This document shows positions 17,068 through 25,234 of a stretch of DNA of 64,000 bases, piece after piece. The stretch covers positions 186,001 through 250,000 of the forward strand of contig NZ_LT838272.1 in assembly GCF_900176005.1 (NCBI RefSeq), given 5' to 3'. Each line of letters begins with the position of its first letter. Position 1 is the first letter of the stretch. Both the position numbers and the translations under genes were made by a program. Source of the stretch: Thermanaeromonas toyohensis ToBE. GTDB lineage: Bacteria > Bacillota > DSM-521 > Neomoorellales > Neomoorellaceae. The notes under the pieces were generated by a model. That model worked only from the letters and a program-made list of their open reading frames with translations, did not search any database and was not told where the DNA came from.

Positions 17068-18327
17068 GTGTTATGGGGGAGAGAAAACCTTAAGCTCTTT
17101 ATAGCCATTGTAATAATACTTCTAATGATTTTGGCCCTGGGGCTCGTAGCTTACAGCAAGGAGGTAAGCCAGGGTACAAGTGAAAGAATCCCTGTAAAGG
17201 TAGTAGTGGTGGGCAAGGGCCAAGTGGAGTCTACGGTAGAGGTGGCAGGCTCTTTACTTCCCTATCGTTCGGCTAATGTGACGGCCAAGCTGGCTGGGCA
17301 GGTAAGCGCAGTCCACGCGGATGTGGGGGAGGAGGTGAAGGCTGGCCAGCTTTTAGTAGAGCTAGATTTAAAAGAATTAAAGGCTCAGCTTAAGCAGGCA
17401 GAAGCAGGAGTGGAGCAAGTAAAAGAGCAGGCTGAGCAGGCCAAGATAAGCATTGAAACGGCCAAGCTAAGTAGAGAAGTCGCTAGGCTTAACGCTGAAA
17501 CGGCTAAAGCGGACCTGGACAATGTGGAGAAAAGTTACAGCCGTGTGAAGGCTTTAGTAGAGGCAGGTGCTGCTCCGCAAAGTCAATTGGATGAGCTAGA
17601 GACTAAGCTTTTCCAGGCAAGAAAACGTTACGAGGTAGCCCAAAAGCAGTATGATCTGGCGGTTAAGCAGCAGGAAGCTGCGGAAAAGCAATATGCTATA
17701 GCCACCGGACCGGGCTTGGCCCAGGCAGAGGCAGCTAAGAATGTGCTGGAAGCCCAGCTGACCAACGCCCAAATATTTTCACCTTTGAGTGGCATAGTAA
17801 CCAACCGTTACATAAACCCAGGGGAGATAGCGGCGCCAGGCGTCCCCCTTTTAAGTATAGCGGAAACGTCCTCTTTAAAGCTTTTCGCCACGGTACCCCA
17901 AGAAAGGGTATCTTATCTGGCCCTGGGGCAAAAGGTTTCTGTGTTAGTAGATGCTTTTCCAGGGAAGGAATTTAAAGGAGAGATAGATAGAATAGGGCCT
18001 TTGTCTGTCTCTTATGGGCAGCGCTTTCCAGTAGAGATAAAGGTGGCTAATCCAGGCGAGCTTAAGCCCGGCATGACGGCTAAAGCCCTATTCCACCTTA
18101 AGGGAGAAGAGGGTCTAATAGTGCCGGCCAGTGCCCTCCAAAGGGAGGCGGGAGAGATTTTTGTATTTGTAATAGATCCCCAAGGAGTGGCGCGGCGGAG
18201 GGCGGTTACTTTGGGACTGGGCAATGAAGAAAAAGTAACGGTTCTTAAGGGTTTAAGCGAGGGGGAACAGGTAGCCATTACCAATGTAACGGCTTTGCAG
18301 GATGGGATGATAGTAAAAATAGACTAG
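17068..18327 (+). CDS. RND-type periplasmic-adaptor (membrane fusion) protein
   Basis: A 419-residue adaptor. After an N-terminal membrane anchor come the first lipoyl half (AGQVSAVHADVGEEVKAGQL), a long alpha-helical hairpin rich in Ala, Glu, Lys and Gln (about residues 105-230), the second lipoyl half (AQIFSPLSGIVTNRYI), and beta-barrel and membrane-proximal domains. GTG 17068 is preceded by GGGGGAGAT. It links an inner-membrane pump to outer parts of the envelope. A second adaptor of the same class follows, then the RND pump, so two adaptors may serve one pump. Confidence 0.88.
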   Translation: MLWGRENLKLFIAIVIILLMILALGLVAYSKEVSQGTSERIPVKVVVVGKGQVESTVEVAGSLLPYRSANVTAKLAGQVSAVHADVGEEVKAGQLLVELDLKELKAQLKQAEAGVEQVKEQAEQAKISIETAKLSREVARLNAETAKADLDNVEKSYSRVKALVEAGAAPQSQLDELETKLFQARKRYEVAQKQYDLAVKQQEAAEKQYAIATGPGLAQAEAAKNVLEAQLTNAQIFSPLSGIVTNRYINPGEIAAPGVPLLSIAETSSLKLFATVPQERVSYLALGQKVSVLVDAFPGKEFKGEIDRIGPLSVSYGQRFPVEIKVANPGELKPGMTAKALFHLKGEEGLIVPASALQREAGEIFVFVIDPQGVARRRAVTLGLGNEEKVTVLKGLSEGEQVAITNVTALQDGMIVKID

Positions 18328-18414
18328 TAATAAGCTCAAGCGAAGATTTTAGCTGGGAAGCAGTAGTAATAGCACGCGTTAGGGTTAGAAGCTGTGGGGA
18401 GGGGAGCGGGGAGC

Positions 18415-19611
18415 ATGGGTTCTAGGCGAAGATTACTGCTGATTTTTTTAACTTTTAGCCTGTTAGCTGCAAGTTGTGGTAAAAGAGGCCCCCAGGAAAC
18501 TGAAGAGCCTAAAGTAGCGGTGGAACTTAAGAAAGCGGAGTTAGGAAGTATTACGCGCCTGGCCAGCGCTACCGGGATTATTGCAGCCCGGGAGGAGGTG
18601 AAGGTGGGAGCCCCTTTACCAGGCCGCCTGACTAAAGTGTATGTGCAGGTGGGCGACAGGGTAAAGGCAGGGGATGTGGTGGCTGAGCTAGATAATGAAG
18701 ACGTAAAAGCCAGGCTAGATCAAGCGAAGGCAGGGTTAGAACAAGCTCGGGCGGCTTTGAGCCAGCTGGAGGCCAACCGTGCCCAGTTGGAAGCTAATTT
18801 GCGTCAGGCGGAAGCCAATGCCAGTAACAGCCGTGCTAATTGGGAAAGGGTTAAAGCCCTTTATGAAGCCGGGGCAGCTTCTAAACAGCAGCTGGAGCAA
18901 GCCCAGACGGCCATGGAAGTAAGCCAAGCCCAGGTGGAGGCGGCTAGGGCGGCTCTGGAAGCCCTTAAAGCCCAGCGTTCTGCCCTTTCTTCCCAGGTGG
19001 CTAGTGCCGAAGCTGTGGTACGCCAGGCGGAAGTGGCCTTATCTAACACCTACATAAAAGCTCCGGTAGAAGGCGTGGTAACAGCTAAGCTTTTAAATCC
19101 AGGGGAGATAGCTCAGGGTCCTATTTTGCAATTGTCTACGGATAAAGATATAGAAGTCAACTTCCAAGTGACGGAGCGAGACATAAATTTCTTAAAAGAA
19201 GGTGCAGAGGTTAAGATATTAGTACCAGCGCTAGGACGGGAATTTAAGGGTAGGATAAGCACTTTTAGCCCCGCGGCGGACCAGCGGACACGGTCTTACA
19301 CAGTTAAAGCGAAATTTACCAGTAGCCCTGAAGGATTACACCCTGGCATGACAGCCATTATCTATTATCTCACTGAGCGGGTGGATAACGCTGTCCTGGT
19401 GCCCAAGAATGCAGTAGTCAAAAGAGGAGCCCAGGATATAGTGTTTACTGTGGAAGAAGGCCGGGCTGTAGGCCGGCCGGTTACCCTGGGGATCGCGGAC
19501 AGCGAGAAGGTAGAGATAAAAGAGGGCCTGGCTGCAGGCACTCCTATAGTAGTAAAGGGCCAGGATTTCTTGAGTGAAGGTCAATTGGTGGAAGTGGTGA
19601 AAGGGGAATGA
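18415..19611 (+). CDS. RND-type adaptor lipoprotein
   Basis: About 398 residues with a lipoprotein signal ending LLAASCGKRG, so it is probably lipid-anchored on the outer face of the membrane. The layout matches the preceding adaptor: lipoyl half (GRLTKVYVQVGDRVKAGD), long coiled-coil hairpin (about residues 100-210), second half (NTYIKAPVEGVVTAKLLNPG), then barrel domains. ATG 18415 follows GGGGAGC and is preferred to a GTG at 18394. The RND gene begins five bases after its stop, so it is the closest partner of that pump. Confidence 0.88.
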   Translation: MGSRRRLLLIFLTFSLLAASCGKRGPQETEEPKVAVELKKAELGSITRLASATGIIAAREEVKVGAPLPGRLTKVYVQVGDRVKAGDVVAELDNEDVKARLDQAKAGLEQARAALSQLEANRAQLEANLRQAEANASNSRANWERVKALYEAGAASKQQLEQAQTAMEVSQAQVEAARAALEALKAQRSALSSQVASAEAVVRQAEVALSNTYIKAPVEGVVTAKLLNPGEIAQGPILQLSTDKDIEVNFQVTERDINFLKEGAEVKILVPALGREFKGRISTFSPAADQRTRSYTVKAKFTSSPEGLHPGMTAIIYYLTERVDNAVLVPKNAVVKRGAQDIVFTVEEGRAVGRPVTLGIADSEKVEIKEGLAAGTPIVVKGQDFLSEGQLVEVVKGE

Positions 19612-19615
19612 AGAG

Positions 19616-22600
19616 ATGAACCTACCCCGGTTAGCTGTAAACCGGCCGGTGGCCGTACTTATGAGCATCCTGGCGGCCATGCTTTTAGGTATGGTAGCTT
19701 TAACCCGCCTCCCGATAGACCTTTTGCCGGAGCTAAATTTACCTTATGCGGCAGTGATAACAAACTACCAAGGGGCAGGACCAGAAGAGGTGGAGAAGTC
19801 CATAAGCAAGCCTCTAGAGGAGGCCCTGGGCACTGTCCACGGGATAAAAAACATCCGCTCTATGAGCATGATGGGTACCTCCGTATTGGTTTTAGAGTTT
19901 GAATGGGGTACTAATATGGACTTTGCTACCCTGGAGATGCGGGAGAGGATCGACCGGGTCCAGGGGTTTTTACCCGACGGGGCAGACAAGCCCATGGTGG
20001 TTAAAATGGACCCCAATATGATGCCCGTGATGACCCTGGCTTTATACGGGGATAAGGATGAGGCGCGGCTTAAGGATCTGGCCGAAAATATAGTTAAAAA
20101 GAGGCTTGAGCGGCTAGAAGGGGTAGCAGCTGTCAGCGTAACGGGAGGCTTTAAGCGGGAAATACAAGTGCTGGTATACCCTGAACGCCTAAACTTTTTC
20201 GGGCTCTCCCTCGCCCAGGTGGTTCAAACCCTGGCGGGGGAAAACACCACTTTTGCTGCAGGCAAAGTGGAGGATGCCGGTAAAAATGTACTAGTACGGG
20301 TCACGGGAGAATTCAAAAGCTTAGAAGAGATAGAAAGAATAGGCTTTCCCACTTCGGGTGGAGGGATCGTACGCTTAAAGGATATAGCTAAAGTAGAGGA
20401 TACCCATGCCGAACGCACAAGCCTTGCCTTGCTGGATGGCAGGCCGGCCATAGGTTTATCCATACAGAAGCAGGCGGGGGCCAATACAGTGGCCATCTCC
20501 CGGGAAGTGAAGAAAGCTATAAGTGAGATGGCCAGTAGTTTACCCCCGGGGGTAAAGGTAGAGCCCATAGTGGACAATGCCAAGTACATAGAGGCAGCCA
20601 TCCAGGGGATATACCGGGATATGCTTTGGGGTAGCCTCCTGGCCATGGCCTTAATCCTCCTTTTTCTTAGAAACTTTAAGTCTACCCTGGTCATCGGCCT
20701 TACCATACCTGTTTCCGTGATCACTACCTTTGTCCTTCTTTACTTTGACCGCCTTAATTTGAACCTTATAACCCTAGGAGGGCTCTCCTTAGGTATAGGC
20801 CGCATGGTGGATGATGCTATCGTAGTATTTGACAATATCTACCGTCACCGCCAGCTAGGGGAGGAACCGGTCCAGGCGGCCATAAGCGGGACCGGAGAGG
20901 TGGCCAACGCAGTGGTGGCTTCCACCCTTACCACCATAGGTGTCTTTTTGCCGGTGGCCTTTGTCCAAGGGTTGGCCTCCCAGCTTTTCACGCCTATGGC
21001 CTTTACCGTGGCCTTATCCCTTCTGGCCTCCCTGGCTGTATCTCTAACCGTTACTCCTATGCTGGCTGCCCGTATCCTGGCCGGAGAATTGCCTAAAGAA
21101 GAAAGAACAGGGCGGGGCCTTTGGCAGGTGCTCTGGTCTGGCTCCTGGCTTACCTCTTTAACCTCTTTTTATAAGCGGGCCCTACAGTGGAGTTTAAACC
21201 ACCGGCCGGCTGTGATCTTATTTACTTTAGCTATTTTTACCGGCGGGCTAGCTTTAATCCCGGCAGTGGGAGTAGAGTTTTTCCCCGCTTCGGATGAAGG
21301 AACTATAAATATTAGCCTGGAATTACCTAAAGGTACTCTTCTATCTGAGACCTCTCGGGTTGCAGAGAGAATAGTGGAAATAATTAAGGGGGAACCCGAG
21401 GTTAAGAGTATTTACGAGGTAGTAGGCGGTTCTACAAGCCAGATGAGTATTTTAAGCGGGGAGACACCGGAGATAGCCAGCATAACGGTGAGGCTGGTAG
21501 ACCGGTCGGAAAGGCGGCGCAGTTCAGAAGAAGTAGCCTCGGCCTTGCGCCGGAAGCTAAGGCAGATCCCTGGGGCTAAAATTACAGTGACCGCGGCCTC
21601 GGGCTTTGAGAGCGGGGGTCTGACACAAGCGCCGGTGCAGGTGGATATCCACGGGGATGATTTGTTTACTCTGAAAGAGTTGGCTCTGCAGGTTAAACAA
21701 ATAGTATCTCAGGTACCGGGGACAGTGGGGGTGGAGAGCTCCTTTACCCAGGGCAGGCCCCAGGTAGAGGTAATAGTCGACCGCGAGAAGGCTGCCCTCT
21801 ATAATTTGTCTTCCGCGCAAGTGGGGAACATTGTAGCTTCAGCTGTGGGAGGGAAAGTGGCTACCCGCTACCGCGTGGGAGGAGAAGAGTACGATGTAAG
21901 AGTCCAGTTACCCCTTTCTTCCCGCCGCACCTTAATGGATCTAGAAAACCTTACCGTACCTTCTCCCCTAGGGATCCAAGTGCCTCTAAAAGAAGTGGCC
22001 CGCTTTAAAATAGATACCACCCCCTCTACCATAAATCGCTACAATCAAGAGAGGGTAGCTAGCGTCACCGCCAACATATCGGGTCGGCCTTTAGGGGATG
22101 TTATACAGGATATAAGGAGAGGCTTGAGCGAGCTTAAGCTTCCACCGGGTTATCGGTTTGAATTTACCGGCCAGAACAAGATGATGCTGGAATCCTTTGG
22201 CCAGCTAGGCATGGCTTTAGTGATGGCTATCCTTTTGGTGTACATGATCATGGCCGCCCAGTTTGAATCCTTATTTCATCCTTTTATAATCATGTTTTCC
22301 ATTCCTATCTCCTTAACGGGAGTAGTCCTCGCTTTGCTCTTAACTCGCCGCACCTTTAGCGTCACCGCTTTCCTAGGAGTTATAATGCTGGCAGGGGTAG
22401 TGCTATCTAACGCTATCGTGCTGGTGGATTATATTAACCTTTTGCGCCGCCGGGGGCTGCCCCGGGAAGAGGCTATCCTGCAAGCTGGGGCTACTAGACT
22501 GCGGCCCATACTGCTAACCGCTTTTACTACTATCCTAGCCATGCTTCCTTTAGCAGTAGGGCTGGGGGAGGGAGCTGAAATGCAGGCGCCCCTGGCCACG

Positions 22601-22732
22601 GCTGTTAGCGGGGGACTTTTGGTTTCTACCCTTTTGACCCTGGTATTTATACCTGTGCTGTATACCCTCCTTGAGGATTTAGGAATAAGGCTTTTCTGCC
22701 GTTTTAAGGTAAGCAAGGGGATGGGCGCATAA
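19616..22732 (+). CDS. RND-family efflux pump (AcrB/HAE type)
   Basis: A 1038-residue pump in two homologous halves, each with one N-terminal membrane helix, a large extracytoplasmic domain and a bundle of helices. The proton-relay aspartates are in GRMVDDAIVVFDN (about residue 400). The second half repeats the pattern, with GVVLSNAIVLVDYINLLRRR near residue 940. The length is normal for the family. RND pumps usually feed a TolC channel in an outer membrane; the only TolC-like gene here is 5 kb downstream in the ECF-sigma unit. A terminator follows the gene. Confidence 0.95.
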   Translation: MNLPRLAVNRPVAVLMSILAAMLLGMVALTRLPIDLLPELNLPYAAVITNYQGAGPEEVEKSISKPLEEALGTVHGIKNIRSMSMMGTSVLVLEFEWGTNMDFATLEMRERIDRVQGFLPDGADKPMVVKMDPNMMPVMTLALYGDKDEARLKDLAENIVKKRLERLEGVAAVSVTGGFKREIQVLVYPERLNFFGLSLAQVVQTLAGENTTFAAGKVEDAGKNVLVRVTGEFKSLEEIERIGFPTSGGGIVRLKDIAKVEDTHAERTSLALLDGRPAIGLSIQKQAGANTVAISREVKKAISEMASSLPPGVKVEPIVDNAKYIEAAIQGIYRDMLWGSLLAMALILLFLRNFKSTLVIGLTIPVSVITTFVLLYFDRLNLNLITLGGLSLGIGRMVDDAIVVFDNIYRHRQLGEEPVQAAISGTGEVANAVVASTLTTIGVFLPVAFVQGLASQLFTPMAFTVALSLLASLAVSLTVTPMLAARILAGELPKEERTGRGLWQVLWSGSWLTSLTSFYKRALQWSLNHRPAVILFTLAIFTGGLALIPAVGVEFFPASDEGTINISLELPKGTLLSETSRVAERIVEIIKGEPEVKSIYEVVGGSTSQMSILSGETPEIASITVRLVDRSERRRSSEEVASALRRKLRQIPGAKITVTAASGFESGGLTQAPVQVDIHGDDLFTLKELALQVKQIVSQVPGTVGVESSFTQGRPQVEVIVDREKAALYNLSSAQVGNIVASAVGGKVATRYRVGGEEYDVRVQLPLSSRRTLMDLENLTVPSPLGIQVPLKEVARFKIDTTPSTINRYNQERVASVTANISGRPLGDVIQDIRRGLSELKLPPGYRFEFTGQNKMMLESFGQLGMALVMAILLVYMIMAAQFESLFHPFIIMFSIPISLTGVVLALLLTRRTFSVTAFLGVIMLAGVVLSNAIVLVDYINLLRRRGLPREEAILQAGATRLRPILLTAFTTILAMLPLAVGLGEGAEMQAPLATAVSGGLLVSTLLTLVFIPVLYTLLEDLGIRLFCRFKVSKGMGA

Positions 22733-22756
22733 GAGGTAAGCCGTAAGAGGCTAAAG

Positions 22757-22810
22757 CGCCTGGGAAAAGAGGTTAAACAATCCCTTAATCTCTCTTCCCA
22801 GGCGTTTTCT
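22757..22810 (+). terminator. Rho-independent terminator of the efflux operon
   Basis: CGCCTGGGAA pairs with TTCCCAGGCG, extended by AGAG/CTCT and TTAA/TTAA pairs around a short loop, and followed by TTTTCTTT. It ends the transcript that began at the marR promoter. Confidence 0.85.
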
Positions 22811-22841
22811 TTGGATTCCTTTGCGGTAAAATTTTTGCAAC

Positions 22842-22879
22842 TATTTATTTCGATTTCGTAATTTACGATAAAGAAACAG
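22842..22879 (+). promoter_or_regulatory. Copy 2 of the 38-bp repeated site
   Basis: Matches 14244-14281 at 33 of 38 positions and contains the same CGTAATTTACG core (22857-22867), here extended to a 13-bp TCGTAATTTACGA palindrome. It lies just after the efflux-operon terminator and before the short terminated stretch that precedes the sigma gene. No promoter as clear as that of copy 1 is visible. Confidence 0.6.
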
Positions 22880-22925
22880 CCTCGCATTTCTTAAGGTGAG
22901 AGCGCGGTGGTCGTTTTTTCTTTTG

Positions 22926-22953
22926 CTCGTGGCGCGGGGCCACGAGGTTTTTT
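22926..22953 (+). terminator. Rho-independent terminator before the sigma factor gene
   Basis: CTCGTGGC and GCCACGAG form an 8-bp stem with a 5-base loop, followed by GTTTTTTG. It would stop transcripts starting near copy 2 of the 38-bp site and insulates the sigma gene, whose own promoter lies 30 bases further on. Confidence 0.85.
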
Positions 22954-22982
22954 GTGTTTAAAAAAATTTGCTTTTTGTTCGC

Positions 22983-23006
22983 GAAACTTTCTGCCCTCTC
23001 CTTCGT
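22983..23006 (+). promoter_or_regulatory. ECF-sigma promoter, copy A (before the sigma gene)
   Basis: GAAAC at 22983-22987 and TCGT at 23003-23006, 15 bases apart, with the extended form CGAAACTTT...CTTCGT. The same arrangement and spacing occurs before the anti-sigma gene and before the stalk-protein gene, indicating autoregulation by the sigma factor encoded just downstream. Confidence 0.75.
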
Positions 23007-23058
23007 GATTATTACCGAAGTCACGACCCAACCTGGGCTATTTAAAGGGAGCTTATCT

Positions 23059-23637
23059 ATGCCTGAAGTTGAGACTCTAATAGCCAAGGTGCAGGAGGGG
23101 GATACTTCTGCCTTTGAGGAGCTGGTGATGCTTTATAAGGATAAAGTATATTCCCTAGCCCTTACTTTAACAGGAAACCATGTAGATGCAGAAGATCTGA
23201 CCCAGGAAATTTTCTTTAAAATTTATATCTCGCTCCCGGAATTTGCTCAGGGGAAAGGGAGTTTTGAGGCGTGGGTACATAGGATGGGGGTTAACCTTTG
23301 GATAGACTGGTGGAGGCGGCGGAGGAAAATCCGGAGTTTTTCCTTAGAAGGGGTAATGGATTCCAAGGAAGAAGGGGGGAAGTGGGAAATACCTGACGAT
23401 AAAGATGATGTCCAGGAGACAGTGGCTAAGCGAGAATTTTGGCGAGCAGTGTGGAAGGCTTATAGAGAGCTCCCAGAGAGCTACCGCCTTACCTTAAAGC
23501 TAAGAGCTATCGATGAGCTTTCCTATAAAGAAATAGCCGCTACCTTAGGCGAAAGCGAGGCGGCAGTGAAGTCCCGCTTAAACCGTAGCCGCCAGCTACT
23601 TAAAGAAAAGCTTAAAAGCTTGGGATACCTTTCCTAA
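23059..23637 (+). CDS. ECF-type RNA polymerase sigma factor
   Basis: About 192 residues. Region 2 is FEELVMLYKDKVYSLALTLT with the DAEDLTQEIFFKIY core-binding helix and a basic WWRRRRK end. Region 4 has the helix-turn-helix ELSYKEIAATLGESEAAVKS. Sigma-1 and region-3 domains are absent, as expected for an ECF factor. A longer frame opens at 22954 inside the terminator region; ATG 23059 after AAAGGGAGC gives the standard ECF N-terminus. It is followed by its anti-sigma factor and by genes with the same promoter, so it probably runs an envelope response. Confidence 0.93.
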   Translation: MPEVETLIAKVQEGDTSAFEELVMLYKDKVYSLALTLTGNHVDAEDLTQEIFFKIYISLPEFAQGKGSFEAWVHRMGVNLWIDWWRRRRKIRSFSLEGVMDSKEEGGKWEIPDDKDDVQETVAKREFWRAVWKAYRELPESYRLTLKLRAIDELSYKEIAATLGESEAAVKSRLNRSRQLLKEKLKSLGYLS

Positions 23638-23656
23638 AAAAATACCGGTTAGTCAC

Positions 23657-23680
23657 GAAACTTTCCTGCTAAATATTCGT
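23657..23680 (+). promoter_or_regulatory. ECF-sigma promoter, copy B (before the anti-sigma gene)
   Basis: GAAAC at 23657-23661 and TCGT at 23677-23680 with a 15-base gap, in the context ACGAAACTTTCC...ATTCGT. It lies between the sigma and anti-sigma genes, about 85 bases before the anti-sigma start, so the anti-sigma factor can be induced separately as negative feedback. Confidence 0.72.
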
Positions 23681-23764
23681 TTTAAATAATACGAAAGGGT
23701 GCTTAAAGAGATGCTTTCCTGGGACGGGCAGGTCTATTAAGAGGGCAAAAGGTGGTTAAACTTT

Positions 23765-24877
23765 ATGAGATGCTGGAAGGCAAGAAAGTTGCTCTCACCT
23801 TATATAGATGGGGAGCTAGGCGAGGAGGAAAGGTCCTCGCTTGAAGGGCACTTGGCTAATTGTCCTGCCTGCCAGGAAGAGCTGGAGGCATTGCGCAAGA
23901 TATCTGAAGGGTTAAAAGATATATACCGCCAGGTGAAACCCCCGGCTGGTTTTGCGGAAGGAGTCATGGCCCGGATAAAGGCGATAGAGGAAGCAAGTGC
24001 TTCCCCTTGGCAGCTACAGGAGAAGCCGTTAAAGTGGCGCAAGGTAGCGGTGGCTGCTGCTCTTGTAGCGGGAATAGGCTTGGCGGTGCTGCAATATGGC
24101 CGTGCAGGGATAGGCGGGCCAGCGGGAGCTCCTTTGCTGAGCGGGAATATAGCTGCACCGGGAAGTTTAGCAGTAGAGGAGAAAGTAAGGGGCGAAGCTC
24201 CTAGCAATTCCTTAGGAGAGAGAGAAAAGATCCCGGTAGTGAGTAATCCTGGGGCTAAAGAAGGTGATAGGCTTCTAGACCAAAAGAAAGAAGGCCAAAG
24301 TAAGGGAAAGAAAACTTATGCCGGGGTGGAAACTGTGCCTAAAGCTGGCTTAGAGGCAGGGCCGTTGGTCAAGCAAGAAAAGCAAGGTCAGGTAGCTTCA
24401 AGCAGCGTGGGTTCGCCGGCGGTGGGAGGAAAAGCAGAACTCAAGCCCCAGCTATTTTTAAGCAAAGAGCTACATGTGCGCACTACCCTACTTAAACTTG
24501 AGGTGAAAAACCTCCCCTATGCCAAAGAAGTCGTTTTAGCCTTAGCGGAGAAATTTGGGGGTAGTCAGCCCAAAGAAGTTTGGGTTTACCAGCAGGAAGA
24601 GGTGCTCTTAAGAGTTGTCCTTCCAGTAGAGAAGGCGAGCGGGTTTATATCTCAGGTAGTGGCTTTAGGAAAAGAAATGGCCCGGGAAAGGAGCACCGTA
24701 GATTTGACCGGGGAGTATAACCGCAGGCTACTAGAATATCAAGAGCTCGAAGCCAGACAAGATCCGGAAAGCGAGGCAATGGCTAGGGCTTTAAAGAACT
24801 ACCTGGAAGAAACCGGACAAGAAACCCTGGAAGCGGGGAAAGAAGTGATCAATGTGTGGCTTAAGCTACAGCCCTAA
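23765..24877 (+). CDS. Membrane anti-sigma factor with zinc-finger domain
   Basis: A 370-residue protein. Residues 1-50 form a zinc-binding anti-sigma domain, with the HLANCPACQEEL His-Cys-Cys motif (His3Cys-type ZAS). One membrane helix follows at about residues 93-110 (VAVAAALVAGIGLAVL). The extracytoplasmic part starts with a low-complexity Gly/Lys/Glu-rich stalk (about 115-230) and ends in a domain of about 130 residues without a clear family, with long helices at the end. It should hold the upstream ECF sigma factor at the membrane until an envelope signal is sensed. Confidence 0.88.
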   Translation: MRCWKARKLLSPYIDGELGEEERSSLEGHLANCPACQEELEALRKISEGLKDIYRQVKPPAGFAEGVMARIKAIEEASASPWQLQEKPLKWRKVAVAAALVAGIGLAVLQYGRAGIGGPAGAPLLSGNIAAPGSLAVEEKVRGEAPSNSLGEREKIPVVSNPGAKEGDRLLDQKKEGQSKGKKTYAGVETVPKAGLEAGPLVKQEKQGQVASSSVGSPAVGGKAELKPQLFLSKELHVRTTLLKLEVKNLPYAKEVVLALAEKFGGSQPKEVWVYQQEEVLLRVVLPVEKASGFISQVVALGKEMARERSTVDLTGEYNRRLLEYQELEARQDPESEAMARALKNYLEETGQETLEAGKEVINVWLKLQP

Positions 24878-24938
24878 AGGCTCTAAAGTGTATAGAAAAT
24901 ACAGGTAAAGCTTTATGGGTAAAAAATATCGTGGGCGC

Positions 24939-24962
24939 GAAACTTTTGGAGGATATCTTCGT
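24939..24962 (+). promoter_or_regulatory. ECF-sigma promoter, copy C (before the stalk-protein gene)
   Basis: GAAAC at 24939-24943 and TCGT at 24959-24962, again 15 bases apart, in the context GCGAAACTTTT...CTTCGTTATTA. The predicted start of transcription is about 265 bases before the downstream gene. Confidence 0.75.
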
Positions 24963-24969
24963 TATTATT

Positions 24970-25234
24970 ACTTGGAAATGGCAGGGTAAAGAAAGGGAAA
25001 GGAGACACCTCTGGAGCGCCTGGCCGCGCCAGGGATAAGATAAAGCCTTGTGGCAAGAAAGAAGATAAAGGGGGGATGCAGTCCCGGTAGCGCCGTGTTG
25101 GGCCCCCAGAGGATGAGCGAGTGTAACGCGGGGGTGTAGCAAAGGCGGTCGGGGAGGGGAAAGGGAAGAACGGTAAAAGAAGGCATTATCACCTTAAACA
25201 CTATCATTCTTAAAACTTTAGGGAGGGGAGAAAG
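24970..25234 (+). promoter_or_regulatory. Long 5' leader of the stalk-protein gene
   Basis: About 265 untranslated bases separate promoter copy C from the TTG start at 25235. The leader is G-rich and can form local hairpins, for example CCTGGC/GCCAGG near 25019-25033 and CCCCC (near 25106) with GGGGG (near 25130). It does not match a riboswitch I can name. It might control stability or translation of an abundant surface-protein mRNA. Confidence 0.4.

Noticed and set aside
24970-25234. Cyclic di-GMP riboswitch in the long leader
   Set aside because: Some short blocks look similar, but the conserved GEMM core order could not be fitted.
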